Shown: in pieces, positions 1 to 10,190 of the stretch
Numbering within the stretch: the stretch's first letter is position 1
How the letters are laid out: each line of letters opens with the position of its first letter
Origin: Stigmatella erecta
GTDB lineage: Bacteria; Myxococcota; Myxococcia; Myxococcales; Myxococcaceae
NCBI RefSeq assembly: GCF_900111745.1
Contig: NZ_FOIJ01000021.1
Span: 62,001-126,000, forward strand
Length of the DNA stretch: 64,000 bases
Direction: 5' to 3'
Position numbers and translations under genes: made by a program
Notes under the pieces: generated by a model
Databases searched by the model: none
The model's input: only the letters and a program-made list of their open reading frames with translations
What the model was told of the DNA's origin: nothing

Positions 1-1065
1 CAGCGACTCCTGCCCCTCCGAGCGCAGCGTGGCATAGCGCCCCAGCAGGTGGATGCCGTGCTCCACGCCCAGGCCGCCCAGCACCGCGCCCAGGAACCCC
101 GTGAGCAGGTTCACCTGCCCGTACACCGCGCCCACGAAGCCGTACGTCCACGAGAGGCTCGCCACCACGGGCGCCATCGTGAAGGCCACGCTCCACGCGC
201 TGCGGAAGTGGAAGGCCAGGTACAGCACGAGCAGCACCAGCGCGATGCCCGAGGCGCGCCCCAGGTCACCCGTGATGACCTTCTGCTGGTCGATCTTCTT
301 CTTGTAGTTGCCGGTGATGGCCGTGGTGAAGCCGGGCCCGTACTTGGACAGGTCCTGCTGGGCGAGGAACGCCTCCACCTGGCCCACCACCTTCTTCGCG
401 TAGTTCAGGTCCGCCGAGCTGCCCTTGGGCTTGAGCAGCAGCACCACCATGCGCTCCTCGGGGTCCAGGTAGTACAGCTCCCCCGCCGCCGAGCCCTGCC
501 CCGAGCCCGTGCCCGCGAAGCGCTGGCTGGCGCCGCCCGTGTACTTCTGCTCGATGTCGGAGAAGTCCAGCGAGGGCGCGGGCTCCTCGTCTAGCCGCAC
601 GAAGAGCGGGTTGGCCTGCTGCTTCTCCCAGAGGATGCGCGCGTCGATGCGCTCCTGAATCGTCTTCAGGTCCGGCACATCCACGTAATAGAGCGCGTGC
701 TCCTCGAAGAAGGGGCGGGGCCGCTGGTAGTTGACGTAGCGGACCTCGGCGAGCTGGGCGAGCTGGGGCGCCATGTCATCGGCGAAGCGCTTGAGCGCCT
801 CGGGCTCCGCGCCCAGCCCCGCCACCACCACGTTGCCCTGGCCGCCAAAGCGCTTGCGCAGCTTCTCCAGGTCCTGGACGCTGGAGAAGGAGCGGGGCAG
901 GAGCGCCGTCAGGTCCGCGTTGAGCGTCAGCTTGCCCGTGAAGAAGGAACCCACTGCCACCAACACCCCGGCCAGCAGCAGGGCCTGCCAGGGCTTGCGG
1001 TGGTTCCGTGCGGCGAGGGCGCCGATGGCCGTCTCGAACCGCTCACTCAACCGCTTGTCACTCAT
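1..1065 (-). CDS. RND/MMPL superfamily exporter, N-terminal part (cut by window edge)
   Basis: The first 355 residues of an inner-membrane RND/MMPL-type exporter are present; the gene runs off the left edge. The visible part has a short cytoplasmic start, a first membrane helix (about residues 25-43), a large periplasmic loop, and then a block of hydrophobic helices from about residue 275. The block ends in a segment reading GVEHGIHLLGRY, which resembles the GxDYxxHLxxRY-like signature seen in MMPL/HAE3 exporters. The family uses proton motive force to move lipids, hopanoids or other hydrophobic molecules; the substrate cannot be told here. The ATG at 1065 is chosen because the first helix follows it at the usual distance. 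Confidence 0.85.
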   Translation of the reverse strand, partial: MSDKRLSERFETAIGALAARNHRKPWQALLLAGVLVAVGSFFTGKLTLNADLTALLPRSFSSVQDLEKLRKRFGGQGNVVVAGLGAEPEALKRFADDMAPQLAQLAEVRYVNYQRPRPFFEEHALYYVDVPDLKTIQERIDARILWEKQQANPLFVRLDEEPAPSLDFSDIEQKYTGGASQRFAGTGSGQGSAAGELYYLDPEERMVVLLLKPKGSSADLNYAKKVVGQVEAFLAQQDLSKYGPGFTTAITGNYKKKIDQQKVITGDLGRASGIALVLLVLYLAFHFRSAWSVAFTMAPVVASLSWTYGFVGAVYGQVNLLTGFLGAVLGGLGVEHGIHLLGRYATLRSEGQESL

Positions 1066-1236
1066 GAAGTCCGCTCTTTTGTCCAAAACCGCGCAATGGA
1101 GGCCCCCCAACATGTCGAGGCCGCCCCCGTGAGTCAACGAAACCCACACGGGGGGCAGGCGGGGGGCGGAGCCCTGGGCAGGCTGCCGTCAGCACCCTGA
1201 CATATCCACCGGAGGCATGCTTTCTTCCCAGCCCAC

Positions 1237-2925
1237 ATGAAGAAGCCTCGCCGCTGGCTCCGGTTCAGCTTGCTTGCCGGACTCGTGCTCCTGGGAGTCA
1301 CCTACATGCTGCGCCCCCCTCCCCCCCGGGGACGTCCCGCGGATCCGCCCTACCTCACCTTCTTCCTGGTGGACGGGCTGTCGCAGGAGGTGTTCCAGCG
1401 GGAGCTGGCCGCGGGGCGCCTGCCCCACATCGCCCAGCTGATGGCCTCGGGGCTCTACGTGGAGGACGGCATCGCGGCGTTCCCCAGCATGACGGGCTAC
1501 GGCTTCTACCCGTTCCTCACCGGCCGCGACGCGGTGCACAGCGGGGTGCTGGGGCTGCGCTGGTTCCGCCGCGAGGCCCAGGAGGGCAACTTCCGCAACT
1601 ACGTGGGGCGCACCAACGTCGCCATGAACCAGGACATGGTGTCCGAGCCGCGCACGCTCTTCGAGTGCTTCCCCGGCCAGCACTCCTTCTCGGTGAACAG
1701 CTACGCCAACCGCGGCGTGGTGCGGAACGAGATTCTCGGCTGGGCCTTCAGCATCGCCAAGTACCAGGAGCAGTACGGGGTGCTGCGCTTCCTGGCGGGC
1801 ACGCCCTGGCTGGGCCCCCGCTTCATGCCGGACTGGTTCGCCGCCGAGACGCAGACGGTGGAGCTGGCCATGAAGGACCTGGCCTTCCAGCCCAAGGTGC
1901 AGTGGCTCACCCTGGCCACGCCGGATGCGCGCCAGCACATCGCCGGCACGGACGAGACGTACGTGGCGCTGGTGCGGCACGCGGACGCGCTCATCGGCCG
2001 CTACCGCGAGGAGAGCCGGCGCCTGGGCCAGGAGGAGCACCGCGTCTACGCCATCATCTCCGACCACGGCGTCACCGACGTGAAGCACAACGTGGACCTG
2101 CGCCAGGCCCTGGGCCAGGCGGGGCTGAGCGCCTGGCGCGGCGAGGCCACTAACCTGAGCCGCACGCGGCTCGATGAGCCCGTCTCCACCTGGCAGGACA
2201 CCGACGTCATCCTCGCGGTGAACGGCAACACGATGAACTACGTGTACCTGCGCGCCGAGGGAGCCCAAGGCGCGGAGGCGTGGAAGACCCGCGCCGCGCC
2301 GGGCACGGCCTTCCAGCAGGCCCCGCACCGGGGCGGCGCCGCCGTGAACGTGGTGGAGGTGCTGCGCCAGGTGGAGGGCGTGGAGCTGGTGGTGACGCGC
2401 GCGGACGCCTCGGGCGAGGTGCGCCTCTTCTCCCGCACGGGCGAGGCCCGCATCAGCTCGCGCGACGGCGGGCTGGCCTATGCCTGCGAGGGCGAGGATC
2501 CGCTGGGCTACGCCCGGGACGAGGCCACCCGGGGGCTGTGTGACGGGCAGCCGCGCAGCGCGCGCGCCTGGCTCCAGGCCACGCACACCACGGGCTTCCC
2601 GGACGCGGTGGTGCGGCTGCACCGGCTGATGAGCGCCCCGGACGTGGGCGACCTGGTGGTGACGGCGGCCCCCGGCTACGACCTGGCCGCGGACTACGAG
2701 CTCATCGTGGGCAACTACCGCGGGGGCCACGGCGGCCTGCGCGCGGATCAGCTCCGCGTCCCGTACATCCTCTCGGGCCCGGGCATCCCGGCCGGCCAGC
2801 GCCTGCCCACCGCGCGGGCGGAGGACGTCGGCGCCACGCTGATGCGCCTCACGGGGTGCCCGCCCCCGGCCCAGCCGGACGGCGAGGACCTGATGCCCAG
2901 CGTGGCGGGTCCAACGCCTCCCTGA
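1237..2925 (+). CDS. Alkaline phosphatase superfamily protein (nucleotide pyrophosphatase/phosphodiesterase type)
   Basis: A 562-residue protein with an N-terminal membrane anchor or signal (about residues 9-26), followed by an alkaline-phosphatase-fold domain. The start of the fold reads FFLVDGLSQEVF, where D is a metal ligand and S sits near the usual Ser/Thr nucleophile position. Later metal-site motifs are visible as ISDHG (about residue 272) and GGHGG near residue 495. The family hydrolyses phosphodiesters or phosphomonoesters, or transfers phosphoryl groups, outside the cytoplasm; the substrate is unknown. The gene stands alone, diverging from the exporter and followed by a separate lipoprotein gene. 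Confidence 0.8.
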   Translation: MKKPRRWLRFSLLAGLVLLGVTYMLRPPPPRGRPADPPYLTFFLVDGLSQEVFQRELAAGRLPHIAQLMASGLYVEDGIAAFPSMTGYGFYPFLTGRDAVHSGVLGLRWFRREAQEGNFRNYVGRTNVAMNQDMVSEPRTLFECFPGQHSFSVNSYANRGVVRNEILGWAFSIAKYQEQYGVLRFLAGTPWLGPRFMPDWFAAETQTVELAMKDLAFQPKVQWLTLATPDARQHIAGTDETYVALVRHADALIGRYREESRRLGQEEHRVYAIISDHGVTDVKHNVDLRQALGQAGLSAWRGEATNLSRTRLDEPVSTWQDTDVILAVNGNTMNYVYLRAEGAQGAEAWKTRAAPGTAFQQAPHRGGAAVNVVEVLRQVEGVELVVTRADASGEVRLFSRTGEARISSRDGGLAYACEGEDPLGYARDEATRGLCDGQPRSARAWLQATHTTGFPDAVVRLHRLMSAPDVGDLVVTAAPGYDLAADYELIVGNYRGGHGGLRADQLRVPYILSGPGIPAGQRLPTARAEDVGATLMRLTGCPPPAQPDGEDLMPSVAGPTPP

Positions 2926-3026
2926 CGCGGGGCCGCGCAAGCCCTCCCCTCCCGAAGTGCAGGCGCTCCCGGGAAGCCGTCCCGGAGAGCGGGCTGCCGG
3001 GCGAGCGTTCGCTGCACGTGTGGGAT

Positions 3027-3052
3027 TTGCTGGCCACGTTCCCGGCCAGCAA
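3027..3052 (+). promoter_or_regulatory. Leader hairpin upstream of lipoprotein gene
   Basis: A perfect 9-bp stem (TTGCTGGCC / GGCCAGCAA) with an 8-nt loop lies about 40 bp before the ATG of the next gene and before its GGGAG ribosome binding site. It is not followed by a T-run, so it is more likely an mRNA-stabilising or regulatory structure than a terminator. Its role is inferred only. Confidence 0.35.
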
Positions 3053-3090
3053 CGAAGCACTCACACCAACACTCAACCGGGAGCACAGCG

Positions 3091-3600
3091 ATGAAGAACC
3101 TCAAGACCAAGGCACTGGTGGCGGGACTGCTGGCGGGGACGTTGACGTTCGTGGGATGTAAGTCGAACAGCTCCATGGACCGTCCGGAAAGCACCACCAC
3201 GCCCGCGACGGACACCATGTCGACCCCGCCCGCGACCGACAGCACGGGGACGACCGGGACGACGGCCACGCCTCCGGGCACGGGCGGCTCCGGCAGCGAG
3301 ACGCGGCCCTCCGACGACAACCTGCGCATGCCGGAAGAGGATCCGCTGCGCACACCCGGGAACGAGAGCATCCGCGACTCCGAGATGGAGCCGGGCATCC
3401 ACCATGACACCGGCACGGACCTGGGCCCGGGCACCGGCGGCGCCGGCCTGGACAACGGCATCATGGACGACGAGAACCTGAACGAGGCCGGCAATGCCCC
3501 CGAGGGCGTCCGTCTGCCGGATTCGACCACGGACTCGTCCCTGTCGCCGAATGACGCCACGATCGAGCACGACGTGGAGTCGGCCGAAGGGGCCCGCTAG
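3091..3600 (+). CDS. Small Thr/Ser/Gly-rich lipoprotein, unknown function
   Basis: This 169-residue protein is probably a secreted lipoprotein. A short basic N-terminus and a hydrophobic stretch end in a lipobox-like FVGC (Cys at about residue 23). The mature part is low complexity: a Thr/Pro/Gly-rich stretch, then acidic and Asn/Asp-rich sequence with no recognisable domain. The ATG has a GGGAG site 7 bases upstream, and a strong terminator follows the stop, so it is a single-gene transcript. Such disordered lipoproteins are common in myxobacteria, but I cannot name a family. Confidence 0.75.
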   Translation: MKNLKTKALVAGLLAGTLTFVGCKSNSSMDRPESTTTPATDTMSTPPATDSTGTTGTTATPPGTGGSGSETRPSDDNLRMPEEDPLRTPGNESIRDSEMEPGIHHDTGTDLGPGTGGAGLDNGIMDDENLNEAGNAPEGVRLPDSTTDSSLSPNDATIEHDVESAEGAR

Positions 3601-3624
3601 CCCGGCAGCCTCCAAGGACGTCCA

Positions 3625-3662
3625 CGGCGTCCACGCTCCGGCGTGGACGCCGTTTCCATTTT
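3625..3662 (+). terminator. Intrinsic terminator after the lipoprotein gene
   Basis: A perfect 12-bp stem (CGGCGTCCACGC / GCGTGGACGCCG) with a stable TCCG tetraloop is followed by TTTCCATTTT. It begins 25 bp after the lipoprotein stop and is one of the clearest terminators in the window. Confidence 0.9.
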
Positions 3663-3669
3663 CCCCGCC

Positions 3670-3882
3670 TCAGCTCACGCCCACGCCGGGATAGGAGTTG
3701 GGCGAGATCTGCGGATGAATGATGCGCGGCCCATCGCTCTGCGCCGGTGTCCCCGCGGGCCCCTCCGAGGGCCGGATCAACGGGGAGTGGTGAGGGTGCT
3801 CCGTCCGCTCCTCCGAGCCGCCCGTGTGGCGGGTGGCGGGCACTTCCGGGATGGGAATATGCAACACGTCTTTCTGGCTCAT
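3670..3882 (-). CDS. Small 70-residue protein, unknown function
   Basis: A short reading frame starting MSQKDVLHIPIPEVP is preceded by a near-ideal ribosome binding site (GGAGGAAGTGCC then ATG). It encodes 70 residues rich in Pro, His, Ser and Gly, with no membrane segment or cysteine, and ends in PNSYPGVGVS. A long overlapping frame continues upstream, but the strong binding site marks this internal ATG as the start. No domain is recognised. It may be an intrinsically disordered peptide; it converges on the lipoprotein gene and shares the terminator region with it. Confidence 0.6.
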   Translation of the reverse strand: MSQKDVLHIPIPEVPATRHTGGSEERTEHPHHSPLIRPSEGPAGTPAQSDGPRIIHPQISPNSYPGVGVS

Positions 3883-4125
3883 GGCACTTCCTCCGGGTTC
3901 CAGGGTTCCACTCTCAAGGTGGTGCCCCGGAAGGGACCAGTCACCCTTCGAGGACAGCCCCCTCTGCCCCGGCTCCCGGACGCCCAGGCTGGCGCGGGCC
4001 AGGGGTGCCTGGGAATAAACCGCCCCCTCACAAAAGCGGGCGCTCGCTTCCAAAGCCCGACATAACTCCACCGGGTAAGCCGTTCCTTCCAGACGAACCC
4101 AGGTCGGATACCCGAGCGAGGCGTG

Positions 4126-5391
4126 ATGAGCATCCGGTTGCTGCTGGCAGGACGATACGGCGGAGGAGACGCGTTCTTCTCGCCCCCCGAGGCCCCTGAG
4201 CCCTGGTTGCGGCGCGTGGAGCGCTGGTTCCAGGAGAACGTGGGCGAAGGGCTGGAAGGCTCGCGCCGGCTCGACGGCCCCCAGGGGGCACCGATGCTGC
4301 TGCTGCGCCTGCACCCGGCCGCGGGCGAGGTGTCCGTGGTGGCCGCCGGGCAGGCGCGGGTGGTCATCTCGGCGGAGACCTCGGCGGTGGGCCCCGGCTA
4401 CCACGTCTACCTGTGCGAGGTGCTGAAGCAGCTCGGCCAGGCGCTCCACATCACCTGGGCGGACCGTGACACCGCCGCGGGCGTGGGCGATCCGACGGGC
4501 TACTTCCACACGGGCGACCCCGGGGCCGTGGAGCAGCAGATGCTCACGTGGCTCTCCACGGTGGCCGCCCAAGTTTTGGAGATGCGCGCGCAGGGCCGCT
4601 CGGGCTTCGCGCTCTCCATGCGCTTTGGCCATGCCTTCGAGCACCCGGGCGCGCTGCTCACCCCGCTGGGCCCTCGCGACGAGGCGTGGCTGCGGGCGGT
4701 GTGCGAGGAGCCCCGGCGCGGCCAGGACGTGTTTCCCTGGTGGACGCCCGGCGTGAACGCGGCCTCGCGGCGGGGGCGGGCCCTGAGCCTGCTGTGGACG
4801 GAGCTCATCTGGCGCCCCCCACTCCTGGAGGAGGAGCGGCGCCTCTACCGCAACGTGGCGAAGCTGCTGGAGCAGGCCTGGCGCGAGGAGCCCACGCAGG
4901 AGTACCCGTGGCGCGAGTGGCAGGAGGTGCTCGGGTACCTGGGGCTGGGCGGCACGCTGGCCGAAGAGGTGAGCCGCCGCGCGGCGCTGGCCCCCGAGGG
5001 CCCACGCATCGGGTACCGCCGGGGCTCGGTGCACGTGGCGCTGCCCGAGGGGTGGGAGATCCGCATTCCGGGCTCGCTGGCGGAGGAACGGCTGGGAGAT
5101 GGCAGCTGGGTGGCGCGCGACCACCGCCGCAGCGTGCGCTTCGTGCCGCTGGAGGACGCGGAGGACATCGCCCCGGCCAGCTCCGAGCGCCGGGTGCTGG
5201 AGCTGGAGCACCGCGGGGCGCGCGTCAGCGGCCGGGCCTCGCTGCACATGGAGCCGGGCGAGTGCCGCCTCACGGCGCTGTGCCACGCCGGCACGCGCCG
5301 GGCGCTGTGCGTGGTGAGCTTCGATGATCCGGATGAGCAGGACTGGGCGCTGGGCACCTGGCGCTCGCTGGACCGGGCCATCGCCGCCTGA
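4126..5391 (+). CDS. Hypothetical protein, about 421 residues
   Basis: I do not recognise a domain in this soluble protein. It has no signal peptide or membrane helix. It is acidic with many Trp and Arg residues. The C-terminal third (VHVALPEGWEIRIPG onward) looks like a small beta-rich domain of the sort found in uncharacterised myxobacterial proteins. A GTG lies directly before the ATG at 4126, so the start could be three bases earlier. The gene is monocistronic and ends against the DUF4142 gene with a shared hairpin between them. Confidence 0.65.
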   Translation: MSIRLLLAGRYGGGDAFFSPPEAPEPWLRRVERWFQENVGEGLEGSRRLDGPQGAPMLLLRLHPAAGEVSVVAAGQARVVISAETSAVGPGYHVYLCEVLKQLGQALHITWADRDTAAGVGDPTGYFHTGDPGAVEQQMLTWLSTVAAQVLEMRAQGRSGFALSMRFGHAFEHPGALLTPLGPRDEAWLRAVCEEPRRGQDVFPWWTPGVNAASRRGRALSLLWTELIWRPPLLEEERRLYRNVAKLLEQAWREEPTQEYPWREWQEVLGYLGLGGTLAEEVSRRAALAPEGPRIGYRRGSVHVALPEGWEIRIPGSLAEERLGDGSWVARDHRRSVRFVPLEDAEDIAPASSERRVLELEHRGARVSGRASLHMEPGECRLTALCHAGTRRALCVVSFDDPDEQDWALGTWRSLDRAIAA

Positions 5392-5400
5392 AAACGGCGA

Positions 5401-5430
5401 GCGCCGGTCCCCGGAGACGGGAACCGGCGC
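5401..5430. terminator. Bidirectional terminator hairpin
   Basis: GCGCCGGT pairs with ACCGGCGC and the stem extends inward through C/G pairs around a GGAGAC loop. It lies in the 63-bp gap between two convergent genes (stops at 5391 and 5455) and can serve both. There is no strong T-run. Confidence 0.65.
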
Positions 5431-5454
5431 GGGCACCGCGGGGCCGCGAGCGGC

Positions 5455-6234
5455 TTACTTCTTCATGCCCGGCGGCGTGGCCTTGTTCATGTCATTGGCG
5501 CCGGTGGAGCCAGGCGTCCCCTTCATGTCGTTGGCGCCGGGGGTCCCCTTCATGTCGTTGGCGCCGGTGCCCATGTTGTGGTTCATGTGCGTATCGCCCG
5601 AGCCGCCCACGCCGCTGGGCTGCGGGGCCAGCTTGCCGAGCACGGTGTAGGCCTGCTGACGGTGCATGGCCACGTGCTGCGCGTTCTCGTTGATGAGCGC
5701 CAGGGCCTCGGCGTTACCGCTGAAGGCCTGCTGGCCCGCGGCCAGCTTGCCGAGCACCATGTCATGGGCGCCGAGCTGGTTGGCCATATAGGCCGAATCG
5801 AACGGCGCGCCCTTGAGCGCCTGGAGCTTCTCCGCGGAGGCCTTGTCCGCGGCCATGGCCTTCTTCTCCACGTCGTTCATCGGCTTGGGGTCGGCCAGCT
5901 TCAGGTTCTTGCCCTTCGCGTAGGTCATCAGCTTCTCGTCCGCGGCGGTGTGCTCCTGCACCATCTGGCTGCCAAAGGACTTCACGTCTGGGCTCTGAGC
6001 ATTCTGCTGGGCCAGTTGGCCCAGTTTGATCTCTTGCTGGTTCGCATGGTGGAGCCGCTCGAGATAAGCCTTCTCATCCGAGGGAACGATGACGCCCATG
6101 TGCTCGACCGTGCCCTTGGCACCGGCCTTACCTGCCTTGGCGGCGGCCACCGGGGCGGTGGTGCTCTGGGCCAATGCGGCGGAACCACAAACCAGGGAAC
6201 CAGCAATGACGAGGCTCTGAAGGGTGCGCTTCAT
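5455..6234 (-). CDS. DUF4142 family exported protein
   Basis: A 259-residue secreted protein with a clear signal peptide (MKRTLQSLVIAGSLVCGSAALAQ). It then has a four-helix DUF4142-type domain, seen as ANQQEIKLGQLAQQNAQSPDV, FGSQMVQEHTAADEKL and later His-containing helices, in line with the ferritin-like fold predicted for the family. The C-terminal tail is low complexity and repeats GANDMKGTP with variations. The family's role is not established, though members are often linked to envelope stress. The start at 6234 is supported by the signal peptide and an AAAGGA binding site. The leader contains two competing hairpins (separate entry). Confidence 0.85.
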   Translation of the reverse strand: MKRTLQSLVIAGSLVCGSAALAQSTTAPVAAAKAGKAGAKGTVEHMGVIVPSDEKAYLERLHHANQQEIKLGQLAQQNAQSPDVKSFGSQMVQEHTAADEKLMTYAKGKNLKLADPKPMNDVEKKAMAADKASAEKLQALKGAPFDSAYMANQLGAHDMVLGKLAAGQQAFSGNAEALALINENAQHVAMHRQQAYTVLGKLAPQPSGVGGSGDTHMNHNMGTGANDMKGTPGANDMKGTPGSTGANDMNKATPPGMKK

Positions 6235-6243
6235 GTGGATTCT

Positions 6244-6275
6244 TCCTTTGGGAAAAGGACGCCCCGGAGGCGTCC
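6244..6275 (-). promoter_or_regulatory. Leader with two competing hairpins before the DUF4142 gene
   Basis: Read along the mRNA, a 7-bp perfect stem (GGACGCC / GGCGTCC, 6275 to 6257) is followed directly by TTTTCCC. The last three bases of its 3' arm (TCC) also start a second hairpin, TCCTTT-TCCC-AAAGGA (6259 to 6244), which pairs with the Shine-Dalgarno sequence. The two structures share bases, so they cannot both form fully. This layout suits an attenuator or a translation switch, but no ligand or protein partner is evident. Confidence 0.45.
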
Positions 6276-6421
6276 GCTGAAAAAAACAGGGCTGCACTTT
6301 CGTCTGTGAAAACGTTGGGCACACGCGAATTGAGGCTTCGGCGTCTGGCGTACGACGATGGCGGGGCCGGATGTTTTCAGCACCCGACACTGCCCCTGTA
6401 CGCCAGGGAGGGGCACGGCCG

Positions 6422-7462
6422 TCAGCGCCGCTTCAGCACCTGGATGTTCGTGGCCACGGACTCCCCGGACACCCAATCAAAGGACGCGCGGACGCGGCTT
6501 CCTTCCTGAATACGGGCCAGCGGAATGCGCTGCGCGCCCCGGGTCGCGCGGGTGCCCTCATTCACGCGCAGCAGGTAGGGCTCGCCCGTCTCGAAGTCGA
6601 TGACCTCAATGGCCTTTTGAGAGACATCCTTCACCCGGCCCTCGAAGACCGCGCTGGCCACGGCGGCATCCTCGCCCACCGTCCCGGAGCCGCCCGTGCC
6701 CTCATCCCGGTTGCGATCGGCCTCCGCCTGGAGCCGCCGCACCTCGGACTGTAACCGGGCGATCTCCTCCTGGGCCTGCTGCGGGGTGAGCGCCGCGGAG
6801 CCTCCGGGGACCCCCTGGGTCGAAGCGCCACCCGGCGCTCCCACCCCTGTATTCGTCCCGGTCGTGTTGGGTGCCGGGGTGCCCCCCACCGGGGTGCTGC
6901 CCACCTGCCCCGTCCCGGGAACCGGAGAGGTACCCGTGCCCACCGTTCCAGGCGTCACGGAGGTTCCGCCCAGGGGAGGGATGCTGGCCGACGTTCCCGG
7001 CACGGTCCCAGGCTGAGTGATGGTGGTGCCCGTCGTCCCGGTGCCCACCGTCCCGGTTCCCGCCGCCCCCGGTCCAAACGAGGACGTCCCGGTTCCCGAG
7101 CCCACCTGCCCGGCGCCCCCCGTTCCGCTGGTCTGCCCCAAGCCATTCACGTTTCCAGTCCCGGTGCCCAGCCCCGAGCTGTTCAGCGGCTGGGTCGACG
7201 GCAGCCCGAAGGAACCCGTGGACGGCGTCTGCGTGCCTCCCACCGTGGAGTCCGCGCCATTGCTCGACGAGCCGGTGCCCACGGTGCCAGGCCCCGAGGT
7301 GCCGGAGCCACCCAGGGCATTTCCCGTACCGGCGCCGCCCGTTCCACCCACCGGGGAACCAGCGGCCCCAGTTCCCGCTCCTCCGCCCGCCTGCTGGCCG
7401 TGGCTGGCCAGGGGAAGACCCAGGGTGAACACGAGGGCCGCCGACAGGATGATCTTTCGCAT
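6422..7462 (-). CDS. Exported Gly/Thr-rich protein with coiled coil and small C-terminal domain
   Basis: This 346-residue protein has a signal peptide (MRKIILSAALVFTLGLPLASHG) and about 200 residues of Gly/Thr/Ser/Pro-rich low-complexity sequence. A short coiled coil follows (LTPQQAQEEIARLQSEVRRL), then a compact C-terminal domain (VFEGRVKDVSQKAIEVIDFETGEPYLLRV). The C-terminal part looks like a small beta-barrel, but I cannot assign a family. AAGGAG upstream of the ATG supports the start, and an inverted TTCCGG/CCGGAA pair at 7465-7494 flanks that site. An exported envelope or matrix protein is likely. Confidence 0.7.
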   Translation of the reverse strand: MRKIILSAALVFTLGLPLASHGQQAGGGAGTGAAGSPVGGTGGAGTGNALGGSGTSGPGTVGTGSSSNGADSTVGGTQTPSTGSFGLPSTQPLNSSGLGTGTGNVNGLGQTSGTGGAGQVGSGTGTSSFGPGAAGTGTVGTGTTGTTITQPGTVPGTSASIPPLGGTSVTPGTVGTGTSPVPGTGQVGSTPVGGTPAPNTTGTNTGVGAPGGASTQGVPGGSAALTPQQAQEEIARLQSEVRRLQAEADRNRDEGTGGSGTVGEDAAVASAVFEGRVKDVSQKAIEVIDFETGEPYLLRVNEGTRATRGAQRIPLARIQEGSRVRASFDWVSGESVATNIQVLKRR

Positions 7463-7723
7463 GGTTCCGGGCTCCTTGCTTTCCCGTGCCGGAAAGTTGG
7501 GTTCCCGACAGCCCAAGACCAAGGGCCCCCCTGGCCGGAACAGGCATGGGCTGCCTGACCGCACGGTGTCCCGGGGCCCGTGCGCACGGGCCCGGGGGCG
7601 GGCGCGCCTTCATGGGGTGTCAGGCGCCCTACACCCCGCTGCCCTGCTGGGCCAACTCGCCTTGAACCCAACGGCGTATCCCCCCAGATTCAGCCGCAAT
7701 CCGGCAAGAGGAACGGATAACCG

Positions 7724-9859
<2,136 letters not shown>

Positions 9860-9882
9860 GCACCTGAACCTGCAGTCCCGGG

Positions 9883-9925
9883 AGCCCGCCTGAGCCCTGA
9901 AGGCTCACGGCGGGCTTCTTCATTT
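9883..9925 (+). terminator. Intrinsic terminator after glgX
   Basis: A long stem (AGCCCGCC-TGAGCC paired with GGCTCA-c-GGCGGGCT) around a short loop is followed by TCTTCATTT. It lies 24 bp after the glgX stop. Confidence 0.85.
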
Positions 9926-9971
9926 GATAGCCTCGAGCCAGGCGAAGCGCAGGCCCGGGGGGAATCAACGA

Positions 9972-10190
9972 ATGACATGGAAAGCGGTGGGAATAGGAGC
10001 GATGGCACTCGCCACAACCACGGCGTGCCCCCACTCTTTCGGCCGCGAGGGCACCATCGACCGCGCGGTGCACAAGGACTTGATGGACCGCTTGCGAATA
10101 AACTGCACTGAGGATGAACTTGAAGCCTTCTGTGAAGCGCCCGTGAGCGAATTGTGCCTCAAGAACTGCGGCAGCCCCGATGGCAAGTAA
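9972..10190 (+). CDS. Small lipoprotein, 72 residues
   Basis: A short frame starts MTWKAVGIGAMALATTTAC, a lipoprotein-like signal with Cys at about residue 19. Four more cysteines follow in the mature part. The start is set by the signal peptide and a G-rich site just upstream. The stop overlaps the start of the next gene in a TAATG arrangement, so the two are almost certainly cotranslated. Function is unknown. The sequence is less GC-rich than the flanking genes. Confidence 0.65.
   Translation: MTWKAVGIGAMALATTTACPHSFGREGTIDRAVHKDLMDRLRINCTEDELEAFCEAPVSELCLKNCGSPDGK

Noticed and set aside
1189-3060. Long minus-strand frame opposite the phosphatase gene
   Set aside because: It lies opposite a convincing plus-strand enzyme and has no family match.
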